Position numbers and translations under genes: made by a program | Shown here: positions 20,393-29,802 of the stretch, in pieces | Layout: every line of letters begins with the position of its first letter | How positions within the stretch are numbered: the stretch's first letter is position 1 | Notes under the pieces: generated by a model | The model's input: only the letters and a program-made list of their open reading frames with translations | Told to the model about the DNA's origin: nothing | The model's database searches: none | Assembly: GCF_000988165.1 (NCBI RefSeq) | Contig: NW_020169312.1 | Coordinates: forward strand, 1-64,000 | From: Vairimorpha ceranae | Taxonomy: Eukaryota > Microsporidia > Nosematidae | Direction: 5' to 3' | Length of the DNA: 64,000 nucleotides

Positions 20393-22075
20393 ATGATTTT
20401 TCCTGAAGATGTCTCTTATAAAGTTTATCACACAAACTTTAAGAAATCTGATACAATTATTATAGACAATGGGACATATGAAATTAAAGCGGGTTATAAA
20501 GGTGACAAGCTTGCATTAAAATTTTTAAATTGTTTTTATAAAGATATAGATGGATTTAAATTTATGAGTGTTAAAGGTAAAAATAAGTATACACCCTTTA
20601 CACATGACATGATTTCAGGTTTTCATGCCCTAGAAGAAAATTTTGATCAAATTTTTGAATATTTAGATGTACAAGAATGTAATAAACTTATTATCACAGA
20701 TTCTATTTACAGCCCCACAAAAAAAGATTTGCTAAAATTTTTATTTGATGTGTATCATTTTAAAGAAATACAAATTGGTGTAGATGCAATTTATTCAGGA
20801 CTTCATAATAATATTTATGATGGCATTATTATTTCCCTTGGAAATATTTCCATTTGTGTATACGTTGTTAAAAATAAGAAGATACTAGATGTTTATAAAA
20901 TAAATTATGGAGGCAAATTTGCTCTTCAGTATTTAACAAATATTTTGAGATACAAATTTAAAGAATCAAATAAAGATTATAAGAACTTACTTAATTATCT
21001 AAAATGTGCAAAAGATTATGATCAAGAAGTATTTGAATTAATTAATAAAATGAAAGTACAAGATTATAAAGACAGTGTTTGTATTAGTTCTATTGAAGAA
21101 GATAAATGCGATGACGTGCCAGTAGACCCAGAAAAAAGAAATAGAATGATTGAAAGATTAAGAAACATTAATAGAAAAACAAAAATCAAAGAAGAAATAG
21201 GTGATGAAAGTACATCTGAAGATAATCCAAGCTCTGAAAGTACAATACCCGATGAAGAAGAACATCTTTCTACAATTAGTGAGGAAAAAGAAACTAAAGA
21301 AAAAAGAAATATGCCAGGAATGTATAAAATAAGATTATATCAATTTAATGCAAAGATACAAAAAATATTTAAAAGGTTAGCTAGAAGCATTGAAAAAAAC
21401 GAGGAAGAATATGAAAAAGAAACCAATCTGTCATCCTGGCTTACTAAAAAAAAATTAAAATATGAGAAGATCTGTAGAGAAATTGAATTGAGAGATAAAC
21501 TTCGAAAAGACTCTACAAATAGAAAAACGTACGAATTTGGTTTGCTTTTAAAAACAGGAGAACTGACCAGTGAAGAGGTAGAATATAAAAAGAAAATTAA
21601 AGATGCAGAGAATTTAAAAATAGATGAAAAATTGAATGTTGAAAAAGAAGATCTTTTAGATCTAATTAGTAATTATGATAGTAATTACATTTTAAATACA
21701 TCTACTATGTTTGATCTTGTCACATGTAAAAATTTAGATAAAATTATTATTAATATTGATTTATTTAGAGTGGCTGAAGTTATTTTTGAACCTAGTTTAG
21801 TAGGTAGTGATCAGATGGGTCTTGGAGAAATATTAGAAATTTTATTTAAATCTTATAAAGATATTACTAATGTTTTTATTACTGGAGGATTTAGTCAAAT
21901 TTATGGACTTAAAGAAAGGCTTGAATTTGAATGTAAAAAATATGCATACAGAAATGATATTGTTATAAAAATGGCGGAGAATCCTGTAGATGATGCGTTT
22001 AATGGTGCAAGATTTTATGAAATGTTTGAAACATATAAATATGAAGATTATTTAAATGGTATTTATGATTCATAA
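20393..22075 (+). CDS. ARP5: Actin-related protein 5 (INO80 complex)
   Basis: 560 residues. The actin fold begins with DNGTYEIKAGY (25-35), an actin-type phosphate-binding loop, and resumes near the C-terminus with FITGGFSQIYGLKERLEF and NPVDDAFNGARFY. Between about residues 215 and 430 lies a long charged, coiled insertion (EDKCDDVPVDPEKRNRMIERLR and following). That large central insertion, plus LVGSDQMGLGEIL in the second half, is the hallmark of Arp5. Arp5 with Ies6 couples the INO80 remodeller to the nucleosome. At 560 residues it is shorter than yeast Arp5 (~755). The start is set by the adjacent C run. Confidence 0.85.
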   Translation: MIFPEDVSYKVYHTNFKKSDTIIIDNGTYEIKAGYKGDKLALKFLNCFYKDIDGFKFMSVKGKNKYTPFTHDMISGFHALEENFDQIFEYLDVQECNKLIITDSIYSPTKKDLLKFLFDVYHFKEIQIGVDAIYSGLHNNIYDGIIISLGNISICVYVVKNKKILDVYKINYGGKFALQYLTNILRYKFKESNKDYKNLLNYLKCAKDYDQEVFELINKMKVQDYKDSVCISSIEEDKCDDVPVDPEKRNRMIERLRNINRKTKIKEEIGDESTSEDNPSSESTIPDEEEHLSTISEEKETKEKRNMPGMYKIRLYQFNAKIQKIFKRLARSIEKNEEEYEKETNLSSWLTKKKLKYEKICREIELRDKLRKDSTNRKTYEFGLLLKTGELTSEEVEYKKKIKDAENLKIDEKLNVEKEDLLDLISNYDSNYILNTSTMFDLVTCKNLDKIIINIDLFRVAEVIFEPSLVGSDQMGLGEILEILFKSYKDITNVFITGGFSQIYGLKERLEFECKKYAYRNDIVIKMAENPVDDAFNGARFYEMFETYKYEDYLNGIYDS

Positions 22076-22707
22076 TTAAATATGAAAAGTGTTTATTTTA
22101 CTTATTAATTTTTATTGATCATTTAAGCTTAATTGTTTTAAATAATATATTTTATTATGTAATTGGATTTTTAAATTAAATTGTTTTACAGTGTGTAAAA
22201 TTGATTAATAAAATTTATGAGTTTAATTACACAAATAAATTAAAAAGTTGTTGTGCAATTAAATGAAGATCTAATTTATTATTTAATCAATTCTTCTCTA
22301 AAATATAACAAGGAAGTAATTATTATTAAATGTTACAAAGTCAATTTCTATTAATATCTTACATTATATTAAAGAGATCATAAGTAATGTAATTAGTACA
22401 GTTTATTTTTTTTACTTAATGGTCAACGTATAGAATTTTTTAAAATTTACTTAATAAAAAAGTGCATAGCTTTTTTATATTGTTATATTTATTATATTCA
22501 ATTTTCTAAAAAATTAAAATTTTATATGAAAGCATTTTATAAGAAAGCATTTTATAGATATTAAAAAAACAATATAATTAGTTTGATGGCTTTTATTTTG
22601 TAAAATATATTTTTATTACTTGCAACCTGTAGATATTATAGTATTTATTTTAGAGTTGTACAGTGTTTTTCTTATATATAGTATTATTTGATATTTTTAA
22701 TTTTTAA
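22076..22707. other. AT-rich spacer before tRNA-Gln
   Basis: No gene seen. Extremely A+T-rich with short near-repeats (AAAGCATTTTATA at about 22534 and 22548). Confidence 0.4.
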
Positions 22708-22779
22708 GATCCCGTAGTGTAATGGTTATCACCTTGGACTTTGAATCCAATAATCCGAGTTCGAATCTCGGCGGGATCA
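22708..22779 (+). tRNA. tRNA-Gln (anticodon TTG)
   Basis: A 72-base cloverleaf without intron. The acceptor stem pairs GATCCCG (22708-22714) with CGGGATC (22772-22778), with discriminator A. The anticodon stem-loop is TTGGA-CTTTGAA-TCCAA, giving TTG. The T arm is CCGAGTTCGAATCTCGG. The A box (TAGTGTAATGG) and B box (GTTCGAATC) are the RNA polymerase III promoter, and T5 at 22781-22785 is the terminator. CCA is not encoded. Confidence 0.97.
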
Positions 22780-22780
22780 C

Positions 22781-22785
22781 TTTTT
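22781..22785 (+). terminator. RNA polymerase III terminator of tRNA-Gln
   Basis: Run of five T directly after the tRNA and one C. Confidence 0.85.
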
Positions 22786-22862
22786 GTTTTTTTTTCAATG
22801 CAAACCAATAAATAAAAAAATACTGTTAAATTTTTAGATCTTAAAAATTTTTAACCCATAAA

Positions 22863-23951
22863 ATGAACACTCTTGAAAAAATCAAAGAAATAGAGAATGA
22901 AATAGCGAGAACACAAAAAAATAAAGCCACAAATAATCATATCGGTATTTTAAAAGCCAAGATAGCCAAGTTAAGACGTGAACTTATTGCTGCACCACGT
23001 GCATCTGGCGGGGGAGAGGCTGGTTTTGATGTTTCTAAAACTGGTATAGCACGTATTGGGTTTATAGGATTCCCCAGTGTAGGTAAAAGTACTTTTATGT
23101 CACAATTAACAGGCATTCATAGTGAAGTAGCGGAATATGAATTTACAACTCTAACAGCTATACCTGGTGTTATTACTTATAATGGTGCTAAGATACAAAT
23201 ATTAGATTTACCTGGTATTATTGAAGGAGCTAAAGATGGTAAAGGAAGAGGTAGACAAGTACTGGGTGTAGCTCGTACATGCTCTTTACTAGTAATCTGC
23301 TTGGATGTTTTAAAGCCTCTTACGCACAAGAGGTTGATTGAAAAAGAGCTAGAATCGTTTGGTATACGATTAAATAAGAATCCACCCAAAATAAAAATTA
23401 GTCGTGCTGATCGTGGTGGTTTAATGTTAAAGGGTAATCATTTAGATTACAGCACTGTTAAATCCGTTTTAGCTGAATTTAGAATAAGTAATGCAGAAGT
23501 TATTACTAATGAACCGTGTACAATTGATGATTTAATTGATACAATAGAAGGAAATAGGAAATATGTGCCTTGTATTTATGTTTTAAATAAAATTGATGCG
23601 ATTTCGGTTGAAGAATTAGATATTATTTATAGGATCCCGCATGCTGTGCCTATTTGTGCGAATCTTAAATGGAATTTTGACGTTTTTCTTAAAAAAGCGT
23701 GGGAATATTTAGATCTAATAAGAGTGTTTCCTAAACCGAAAGGACAAACAATTGATTATGATGAACCAGTTATCTTACGTAATAATAAAAGGAAGATAGA
23801 AGATTTTTGTAATAGCATTCATAGAGAAATTATAAAAAAGTTTAAATATGCTTTAGTGTGGGGAAAGAGTGTTAAGCACAATCCGCAGAAAGTTGGTAAA
23901 GATCATGTTTTAGATGATTGTGATGTGGTACAAATAGTTAAAGAAATATAA
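22863..23951 (+). CDS. RBG1: Developmentally regulated GTP-binding protein DRG1/Rbg1
   Basis: 362 residues, the usual size for the family. The order is: N-terminal helix with ARTQKNKAT and [13 protein letters not shown]-loop [12 protein letters not shown] (66-77); switch TTLTAIPG; G3 [19 protein letters not shown] from 115; G4 NKID near 242; and a C-terminal TGS domain that includes FPKPKGQ and ends in [14 protein letters not shown]1 works with a Tma46/DFRP1 partner on ribosomes and helps translation through slow stretches. CCC lies five bases before the ATG (22855-22857). The gene follows tRNA-Gln closely. All GTPase motifs look intact. Confidence 0.97.
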   Translation: MNTLEKIKEIENEIARTQKNKATNNHIGILKAKIAKLRRELIAAPRASGGGEAGFDVSKTGIARIGFIGFPSVGKSTFMSQLTGIHSEVAEYEFTTLTAIPGVITYNGAKIQILDLPGIIEGAKDGKGRGRQVLGVARTCSLLVICLDVLKPLTHKRLIEKELESFGIRLNKNPPKIKISRADRGGLMLKGNHLDYSTVKSVLAEFRISNAEVITNEPCTIDDLIDTIEGNRKYVPCIYVLNKIDAISVEELDIIYRIPHAVPICANLKWNFDVFLKKAWEYLDLIRVFPKPKGQTIDYDEPVILRNNKRKIEDFCNSIHREIIKKFKYALVWGKSVKHNPQKVGKDHVLDDCDVVQIVKEI

Positions 23952-24326
23952 ATAAAATTTTTATAATTATTTTATTTTAGTGTATACGATTTAAAAATAT
24001 TGGTTGGTGAAAAATATAAAAATATTGATAAGTGAAAATTTAAAAATATGCAATTTGTAACGTACAATATCAAAAATATTTATAAGTCCAAATTATAAAA
24101 ATTGAAGTTTTTAAAATACAATATCAAAAAATATGCAATTTGTATTGTGCGTCGTATTGATAAATGTTAAAACCTAAATACATAAATAAGTTATGTTGAA
24201 ACTTACATGTAAAAACAAGTCAATCTAAATAAGATACCTTACATTTTTCGCTTTTCAAATGTAAACCCTACTTTTTATAAAATTACCATATCTCATAATT
24301 AAATGTTATTTTTAGAAGCCCTGTAA
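23952..24326. other. VMA4 upstream region with diverged AT repeats
   Basis: Recurring AAAAATAT(T/G) words, and ATGCAATTTGTA at about 24048 and 24132, make up degenerate repeats. The CCC at 24319-24321 is the start-proximal motif of the V-ATPase subunit gene. Confidence 0.45.
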
Positions 24327-24899
24327 ATGGAGAAGCTTCCAAATAAAGATATTGAAAGAATGATTACATTTATAAAACACGAGGCAGAAGAAAAAGTCAA
24401 AGAAATAGAAATTAAGGCCATCCAAGAGTACAACATTGAAAAGGCCAGGTTAGTTAAACAAGAAGTTGACACTGTTGAGAAAGATTTCAAAAATAAACAA
24501 AAAAATCTTGAAATTCGCAAACTGTGCGAGGAGTCAAACATAATAAATAAATATAAATTACAATACACCAACCAAAAAAATAATATTCTTACTGAAATTT
24601 TTAACGATCTCGAGAAGCAATCGTCTAGTGAAAAACTGACTGAAGATTTACTTCAAGAAGCTGTTAATAAAATTAACAGTAAAGATTTTACTGTAATGTG
24701 TTTAGAAAGGGATAAAAAAGTGGTGCGAAAAGTATTAGGAAATGTAGAGATCAAAGAATTGCCTGTGTTTGCTTTAGGCGGAGTTATTATTGTTAGTAGA
24801 GATAAGAAATTAGTTATAGATAACTCATATAAATCACGTATTGAATCTATAAAAAAATATTACTGTAATGAACTAAATAATTTTATATTTTCTAAATAA
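24327..24899 (+). CDS. VMA4: V-type ATPase subunit E
   Basis: 190 residues against about 230 in yeast. The N-terminal half is a charged helix (IKHEAEEKVKEIEIKAIQEY) of the kind that forms the peripheral stalk with subunit G. The C-terminal globular part carries ALGGVIIVSRDKKLVIDNSY, the conserved GGVV...D...I.NT region of subunit E. The protein links V1 to Vo in the proton pump of vacuolar membranes. CCC lies five bases before the ATG (24319-24321). Confidence 0.92.
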   Translation: MEKLPNKDIERMITFIKHEAEEKVKEIEIKAIQEYNIEKARLVKQEVDTVEKDFKNKQKNLEIRKLCEESNIINKYKLQYTNQKNNILTEIFNDLEKQSSSEKLTEDLLQEAVNKINSKDFTVMCLERDKKVVRKVLGNVEIKELPVFALGGVIIVSRDKKLVIDNSYKSRIESIKKYYCNELNNFIFSK

Positions 24900-25484
24900 A
24901 ATAATTAGCATACATTGTTTAAACTTTTACCTGATGCTGGTGCATACATTGTATGGTCATATGTAGACATTTTGCTAAATTAAAATGAATTATGTTATCT
25001 TCATAATTAGTGCACTATTTTTCTGATCTAACAAAATACAACTTGTTATGTTATGTTCCCTTTAAAAAGTCGTTATTTTTTTACATAAAAATACATTTAT
25101 TTAAATCAGGTAATTCATTTATTTTATATGGTCTTTGTGTGATATATTGATCTTCTATGGGTTTTTATTCTCTAGCTATGCCTATTAATAAATAGATTAT
25201 AGATATTGCAAATTCAGTGTTATTTCTAACAATAAAATTGTACTGTAAAAAAATTAACTATTATTTAAATATTAGCAAATCAATTAAAGTTGGTTGATTT
25301 TATTGTTATATTTTTATCCTATTATGAAATTTTAACTTTTAAAATTACACACTAAAATTTATTTTATTCTAATTTTTACTTTTACAAATATTTTATTAAA
25401 TTTAAAATTTTCTACATGGAACTTACAACACACAGTACTTAAAAGCTTTATTTCTTAAATTAACTTCAAATTTTTAACATATAA

Positions 25485-25521
25485 CCTTATAGTGTTACAA
25501 TTATATTGCAACACTATAAGG
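25485..25521. repeat. 17-bp-arm hairpin
   Basis: CCTTATAGTGTTACAAT pairs with ATTGCAACACTATAAGG around a three-base TAT loop, with one mismatch. This is much stronger than expected by chance even in A+T-rich DNA. Role unknown; a transcript end or a small foldback element are options. Confidence 0.85.
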
Positions 25522-25584
25522 ATGTAAAATTTTTATTTTTTTACAATCCCTAAGAGAATTTAATAGACACTTATTAACAATAAA

Positions 25585-25835
25585 CTATAGCGAAATGAAG
25601 AGTAAACTAAAGCGAGATGAAGAACAACTTATAGTGATTAAAGGACAACTTACAGTAAGTAAAGGACAACTTACGGTGAAATGAAGAATAACTTACGGTA
25701 GTAAACAATAAGTTAAATAAAATAAACACCAACTTAGAATAAGTAAAAAACAACTTACAGTAAGTAAAGAACAGCTTACAGTAAGTAAACAATAACTTAC
25801 AGTAAAATAACAATAACTTAAAGTAAGTAAACATT
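25585..25835. repeat. Minisatellite with palindromic CTTACAGTAAG core
   Basis: The unit AACTTACAGTAAGTAAA (about 18-22 bp) recurs about ten times with changes. CTTACAGTAAG is itself a near-perfect inverted repeat. The minus-strand open frame of repeated YCKL blocks is a by-product of the array, not a gene. Confidence 0.85.
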
Positions 25836-26051
25836 TTTAGTGCAAGCTTTTAATACAAAAATTATTAACATAGATAATTAATAAATTTTCTTATTAACTT
25901 TTTCATGTCAATTTCTGTGTACTATAAAAATTTAAATTTAATTACTAAACCCTTCTTTAGTCGTTTAATTTTACTTTGTCATTGGTTGTTCGATGTGCAA
26001 TTAAAAAATTAAATTTTTATAACGATTTAAAAAATAAAAAAAAGAAAGTGC

Positions 26052-27104
26052 ATGAAGGATAATAACATTAACCGTGAAATTTCTTTTATATTACAAAATT
26101 CAGAAAATCGCACAAAAACTTTTAAAAGAGGATATTATTGTTTTAAAAGCAATATATCACATATTTGTATATTTTACTCTGCCATGGAAGATGTCTGGGT
26201 AGCTGTACTAATTAATGGTTGGATTAAAATTAATAATAGAATCTTGGGAAATGAAGCTTTGGCTCTTATTGAACCACAATGTATTATTGAAATTGATAAA
26301 GAACAATATATTTTTTATTCATACACCAATCAGACTAAAGCAGCCAGTAAAGTAGTAACTGAATTAATAAGTAATGCAGATGAGAAAAAAGTTTATAAAG
26401 AAGATATTTTGTTTTATTTGTCAAATTTAAGAAACATTTTAGATCTTGAGTCATATTTCGAAATACTTATGCAAAATCCAGTATTTGAAAGAGATGAAAA
26501 TGGATTAATTAAAATGAATTATTTTATTTATGGATTGTACAGATATTACGATATAAGGTTTTTACTTTTAGCAGAATTTAAATATTATATGAACATTGGT
26601 AAAATGTTTTATATTATAGAATTTCAAAATTTCTTTTGTAATAGTAGTACTTATGATTATTTACAAAAAAACCTTTTTAAGTGTAAAAATGGTACTTATA
26701 CTATTCCTGAATATCTTTACGATTTAGTAGGACATTTTTATATAGACCGATTAAGATATCCTGATTGTGAAACTTTTGAAATTTGTAGAATATGGAAATC
26801 TTATTACGATTTGGGTGATCAATATAATACCCCTAATTTGAAAAAAATAAAAATAGATATATTTGAAGATTTTAATATAAAAAAGTGCTGCAAATCCGAT
26901 GAACACAGTGGTGAAAAGATTAGTCAATTCCATGATGTGCCTGTGTACATGGAAATGAACTTACTTAGGAATTGTTTTAAAGGTATTGGACGGACACATA
27001 AACGCGATAGAAAACAAAAGAAACGATCACATAGTCTTGTAGAAGATCGAGGTAGTATTAACGATAAAGTATGGATGTTTGAAAAAAGACCAAACGATAT
27101 CTAA
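26052..27104 (+). CDS. Protein with possible N-terminal FHA domain, unknown role
   Basis: 350 residues. Residues about 20-95 look like strands of a forkhead-associated domain. They end with LINGWIKINNRIL and a strand pair IIEIDKEQYIFYSY, which resembles the NGxxVNG...L..GD.I.IG...F pattern. FHA domains bind phosphothreonine. The middle (about 115-250) is helical and aromatic-rich with no family I recognise, and the tail has a basic RTHKRDRKQKKRS patch that could serve as a nuclear signal. No forkhead domain is visible. The ATG at 26052 has no C run close by, unlike most neighbours. The FHA call is tentative. Confidence 0.75.
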   Translation: MKDNNINREISFILQNSENRTKTFKRGYYCFKSNISHICIFYSAMEDVWVAVLINGWIKINNRILGNEALALIEPQCIIEIDKEQYIFYSYTNQTKAASKVVTELISNADEKKVYKEDILFYLSNLRNILDLESYFEILMQNPVFERDENGLIKMNYFIYGLYRYYDIRFLLLAEFKYYMNIGKMFYIIEFQNFFCNSSTYDYLQKNLFKCKNGTYTIPEYLYDLVGHFYIDRLRYPDCETFEICRIWKSYYDLGDQYNTPNLKKIKIDIFEDFNIKKCCKSDEHSGEKISQFHDVPVYMEMNLLRNCFKGIGRTHKRDRKQKKRSHSLVEDRGSINDKVWMFEKRPNDI

Positions 27105-27678
27105 ATAATACTTGAAAAATAGAATTGTTAAATTATCTAAAAAACTTTAGATAATTTACAATTACGGTCAATTTTTTAGATCTAAAGTACAATGTTATGA
27201 TTAAGTTTTAGTCTGTTAAAAATTTTATAGAGTTTATTTCTAACTAAATGTAACAATTTGTTATAACTTAGTTTGTTATGCTAATTATTTATGATTGTGT
27301 TTATAAAATAGATGATTTTTACTAAATTTTGTTTACTAACAACTTATTATAATAAATATATTTTTACCTCACATTTAATCAAACTACATTAACTTTTTTA
27401 CGCTAAGAATTTAAGTATTTTTTATTATATTTTTTATTTATTAAATTAATTATGTATTTTTTAAATATAATTTGAGACATAACATATTTCAAGGTAGAAG
27501 AATATTTCTGTTACAAAAATCTTGTAATTATATTTACAAGAAACTTATAATAATTTATTTTTTTGATTTCACAAATGATTATTTCTTATTAAAAAAGTCT
27601 ACATTAATATATTTACACATTCCTTATAAATTAACAATCTGAAACTTTTGTTATAAATTTATTCTTTATTTATTTTGC
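27105..27678. other. Intergenic, short repeats only
   Basis: AT-rich. A near-inverted repeat TTATCTAAAAAACTTTAGATAA lies at about 27133-27157, just past the preceding stop, and could form a hairpin in the transcript tail. Nothing else seen. Confidence 0.5.
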
Positions 27679-28134
27679 ATGGTCATACAAGTTGTTTTAT
27701 ATTTACTCTACACTTTTGTATCTTCTCGAGAAGTTAAGTTTAAGATACATGATGATATTAAATCATTTGCTGTAGCTGAATGTAGCGAAAATGGCAGAAT
27801 GATTAGAAATGTGCCATTTGAACACATAAAATTAGCTAAACGTGATTTTAAACTAAGAATAGGTTATGAATTTATTAAGAAAGTTGAAACTGTTATTTAT
27901 GCAGATATAAATGATAAAAATATAAATGAAGATAAATTATATCGTTTATTAATTTACAAAGGGAACAAAAATATTGAAGCCTCTGCACCTCTTCCACTTA
28001 CAGAAATATTTTCTGAAAATAGTGATATTGGTATGTTTGAGCCAGTTGATATAAATGAGATCCCCAGTGAGTCAGCAGATACATTAATAATTGGTAATGT
28101 AATGAATAATGATAAAATATTTGCATTAGATTAA
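27679..28134 (+). CDS. Small predicted secreted protein, unknown family
   Basis: 151 residues. The N-terminus MVIQVVLYLLYTFVSSREV is a clear hydrophobic signal with a likely cleavage site near SSR. The mature part is acidic and strand-rich (FKIHDDIKSFAVAECSENGR and LPLTEIFSENSDIGMFEPVD), with one Cys after the leader and no transmembrane segment. There is no HDEL-type end, so secretion or a lumenal ER role are both possible. I do not recognise the family. The ATG follows TTTTGC with no C run nearby. Confidence 0.7.
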   Translation: MVIQVVLYLLYTFVSSREVKFKIHDDIKSFAVAECSENGRMIRNVPFEHIKLAKRDFKLRIGYEFIKKVETVIYADINDKNINEDKLYRLLIYKGNKNIEASAPLPLTEIFSENSDIGMFEPVDINEIPSESADTLIIGNVMNNDKIFALD

Positions 28135-28627
28135 TAAAATCTCATTTTATATTAAATAATTAAATTAATTAATTTTTATTTAAGAAATGTAAGTTCTTCA
28201 AATTTTTAATAGTACATAAATCTTGTATTTAAATTACATTACAGTTTTAATTAAAAGATTTTGACATTGTAATAAAAAAATAATTTAGATAAAAATTTTG
28301 TAATTAGTTATTCCTTAACTTACATTGTCTTTTAACAATAATATTTAAAAAAACTAATTGTTTGTATTTATAGAAATCAATAGTTTTTTTACAGTGTAAA
28401 TTAATAATTTACAAAGAATTATAAGTAATATTTATTAACAAGTAGCATCTTATAGATTTAAAAAACTTAACATTAATGAATTTTAGAATGTAAAAATATT
28501 CTCTTTTATTTACCACATTTTTTTAAATATTTCTAAGATCTTAGATGCAATAACTTTTTATAAAGATAACATTTTTATAACACAAATCACACAGGAGAGC
28601 TTTAAAGGTCCCCTTTTGAACAAATTG
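28135..28627. other. Intergenic, no feature seen
   Basis: AT-rich sequence up to the left terminal repeat of the Merlin-type element. Confidence 0.4.
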
Positions 28628-28679
28628 AATTTTTTCTTAACCACCAATTTTCATAAACACAATGAAGAGAAAGGATGAA

Positions 28680-29450
28680 AAATTTGAAGATATTTTTACA
28701 ATTTTTGAAGATGAAGTGCATAAAAAGCTGTCTGGAATTATTTGTTTTTATTTTTAAGGAAAAAAAACAGTTAGACAGGAAATTATAAAAATGTTATACG
28801 TGCACGAAGAAAAAATGCAGAAGAATGGCGCTACTTTGTAAGAAAAAATCATATTTATGGAAAATTATGCTGGAAAGTAATTTGCAGAATTATCTTTTAA
28901 TTTTGTATATAAATTTTGTTAAAGCTATATGTTCAATAATTGGTGTTAGCAATAAAACAGTTACAAAATATTTAAGAAAGTTGGTCACTATCTAACAAAA
29001 CCCCAGATGATAGGTGGAGAAGGTATTGTTGTTGAAATAGACGGAAGTAAATTTGGCTGACGGAAGTATAACCGTGGCCATAGAGTTGACGGCGTTTGGA
29101 TGTTTGACAAAACACATGAACGGCGCATTGTTTTACTTCGCTTTAAAAAACGAGATAAATTAACTCTTAGTACCTTTGTCACCAAAGGAAGTGTTATACA
29201 TACAGATAAGTCGAAAAGTTGTAGTGGGTTAATTTCTCTTAGATACAAACATTATACAGTTAATTATAGTAAAAATTTTAAGGATACAGAAATCGGTACA
29301 CACACGAATACTTTTGGTAAAAGTTGGTGTGCTATAAAGAGAACAATTCTTGCAAGAAAAAGAATTATAATCTTATCAAACCTTACCTTAAAATCTTTAC
29401 ATTTTAAGACTTTTTACAGAAAGAAAATTTTGAACTTTTATTAGACTACT
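28680..29450 (+). pseudogene. Merlin/IS1595-type transposase, broken
   Basis: The catalytic core is readable. VVEIDGSKFG then a stop then RKYNRGHRVDGVWMFD (about 29025-29110) holds the first Asp. VIHTDKSKS (about 29190) holds the second. HYTVNYSKNF and GTHTNTFGKSW (about 29250-29330) correspond to the conserved HxxVNHSxxF and HTNTIEGxW; the Glu position is changed to Gly. N-terminal parts before about 28980 are frameshifted. The nearest match by motif is the SKFG group (copies at 50.7, 57.3 and 59.1 kb). Confidence 0.85.
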
Positions 29451-29510
29451 ATAAAAATATTAAAAAATGACTATTTGCTTTCAAGAATATCTTTAAATTT
29501 AATCACAAGA

Positions 29511-29592
29511 ACACAAAGAAGAGTCAAAATCTGAAAACAATTTAAATTTTTATTAATTTAAATTATTTTCAGATTTTGACTCTTCATTGTGT
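29511..29592. repeat. ~80 bp palindrome at the right end of the Merlin-type element
   Basis: The arms 29511-29548 and 29555-29592 pair over about 38 bp with two mismatches and a short A+T loop. Each arm begins with ACACAA(A/T)GAAGAG, which is also part of the element's terminal repeat. The right end therefore carries two opposed copies of subterminal sequence. Confidence 0.85.
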
Positions 29593-29802
29593 GTATGAAA
29601 ATTGGGGGTTAAAAAAAAATTAAACCCCCATAAAAAAACTTTTAAAGAATTCTTTAGCCAACATAAATTTGTAAGAATTTTTTAAATTATTTGCATAACT
29701 TTTAAATATTAGCTTACTTATAAAAATAGTATCAATTTATTACAAATCTAAATTATTCTAATTACATTTTTTTAAAAAATAAATTTTTATGCTTCCCTAT
29801 AA

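Larger units (their letters stand above)
24900..26051. other. 1.15 kb spacer holding a long hairpin and a minisatellite
   Basis: No gene. It contains the hairpin at 25485-25521 and the repeat array at 25585-25835, listed separately. A short direct repeat GCATACATTGT occurs at about 24908 and 24941. Confidence 0.6.
28631..29618 (+). mobile_element. Merlin-type (IS1595-like) DNA transposon, decayed, with terminal repeats
   Basis: The ends form an inverted repeat of about 38 bp: 28631-28669 (TTAACCACCAATTTTCATAA and onward to AATGAAGAG) against 29581-29618. The element is about 1 kb. Inside is a broken plus-strand transposase. Next to the right end sits a large palindrome that repeats part of the terminal sequence. 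It splits the otherwise dense gene block between the small secreted protein and RPC37. The target-site duplication was not resolved. Confidence 0.85.

Noticed and set aside
25607..25834. Minus-strand frame of repeated YCKL units
   Set aside because: Produced by the minisatellite; no start context.
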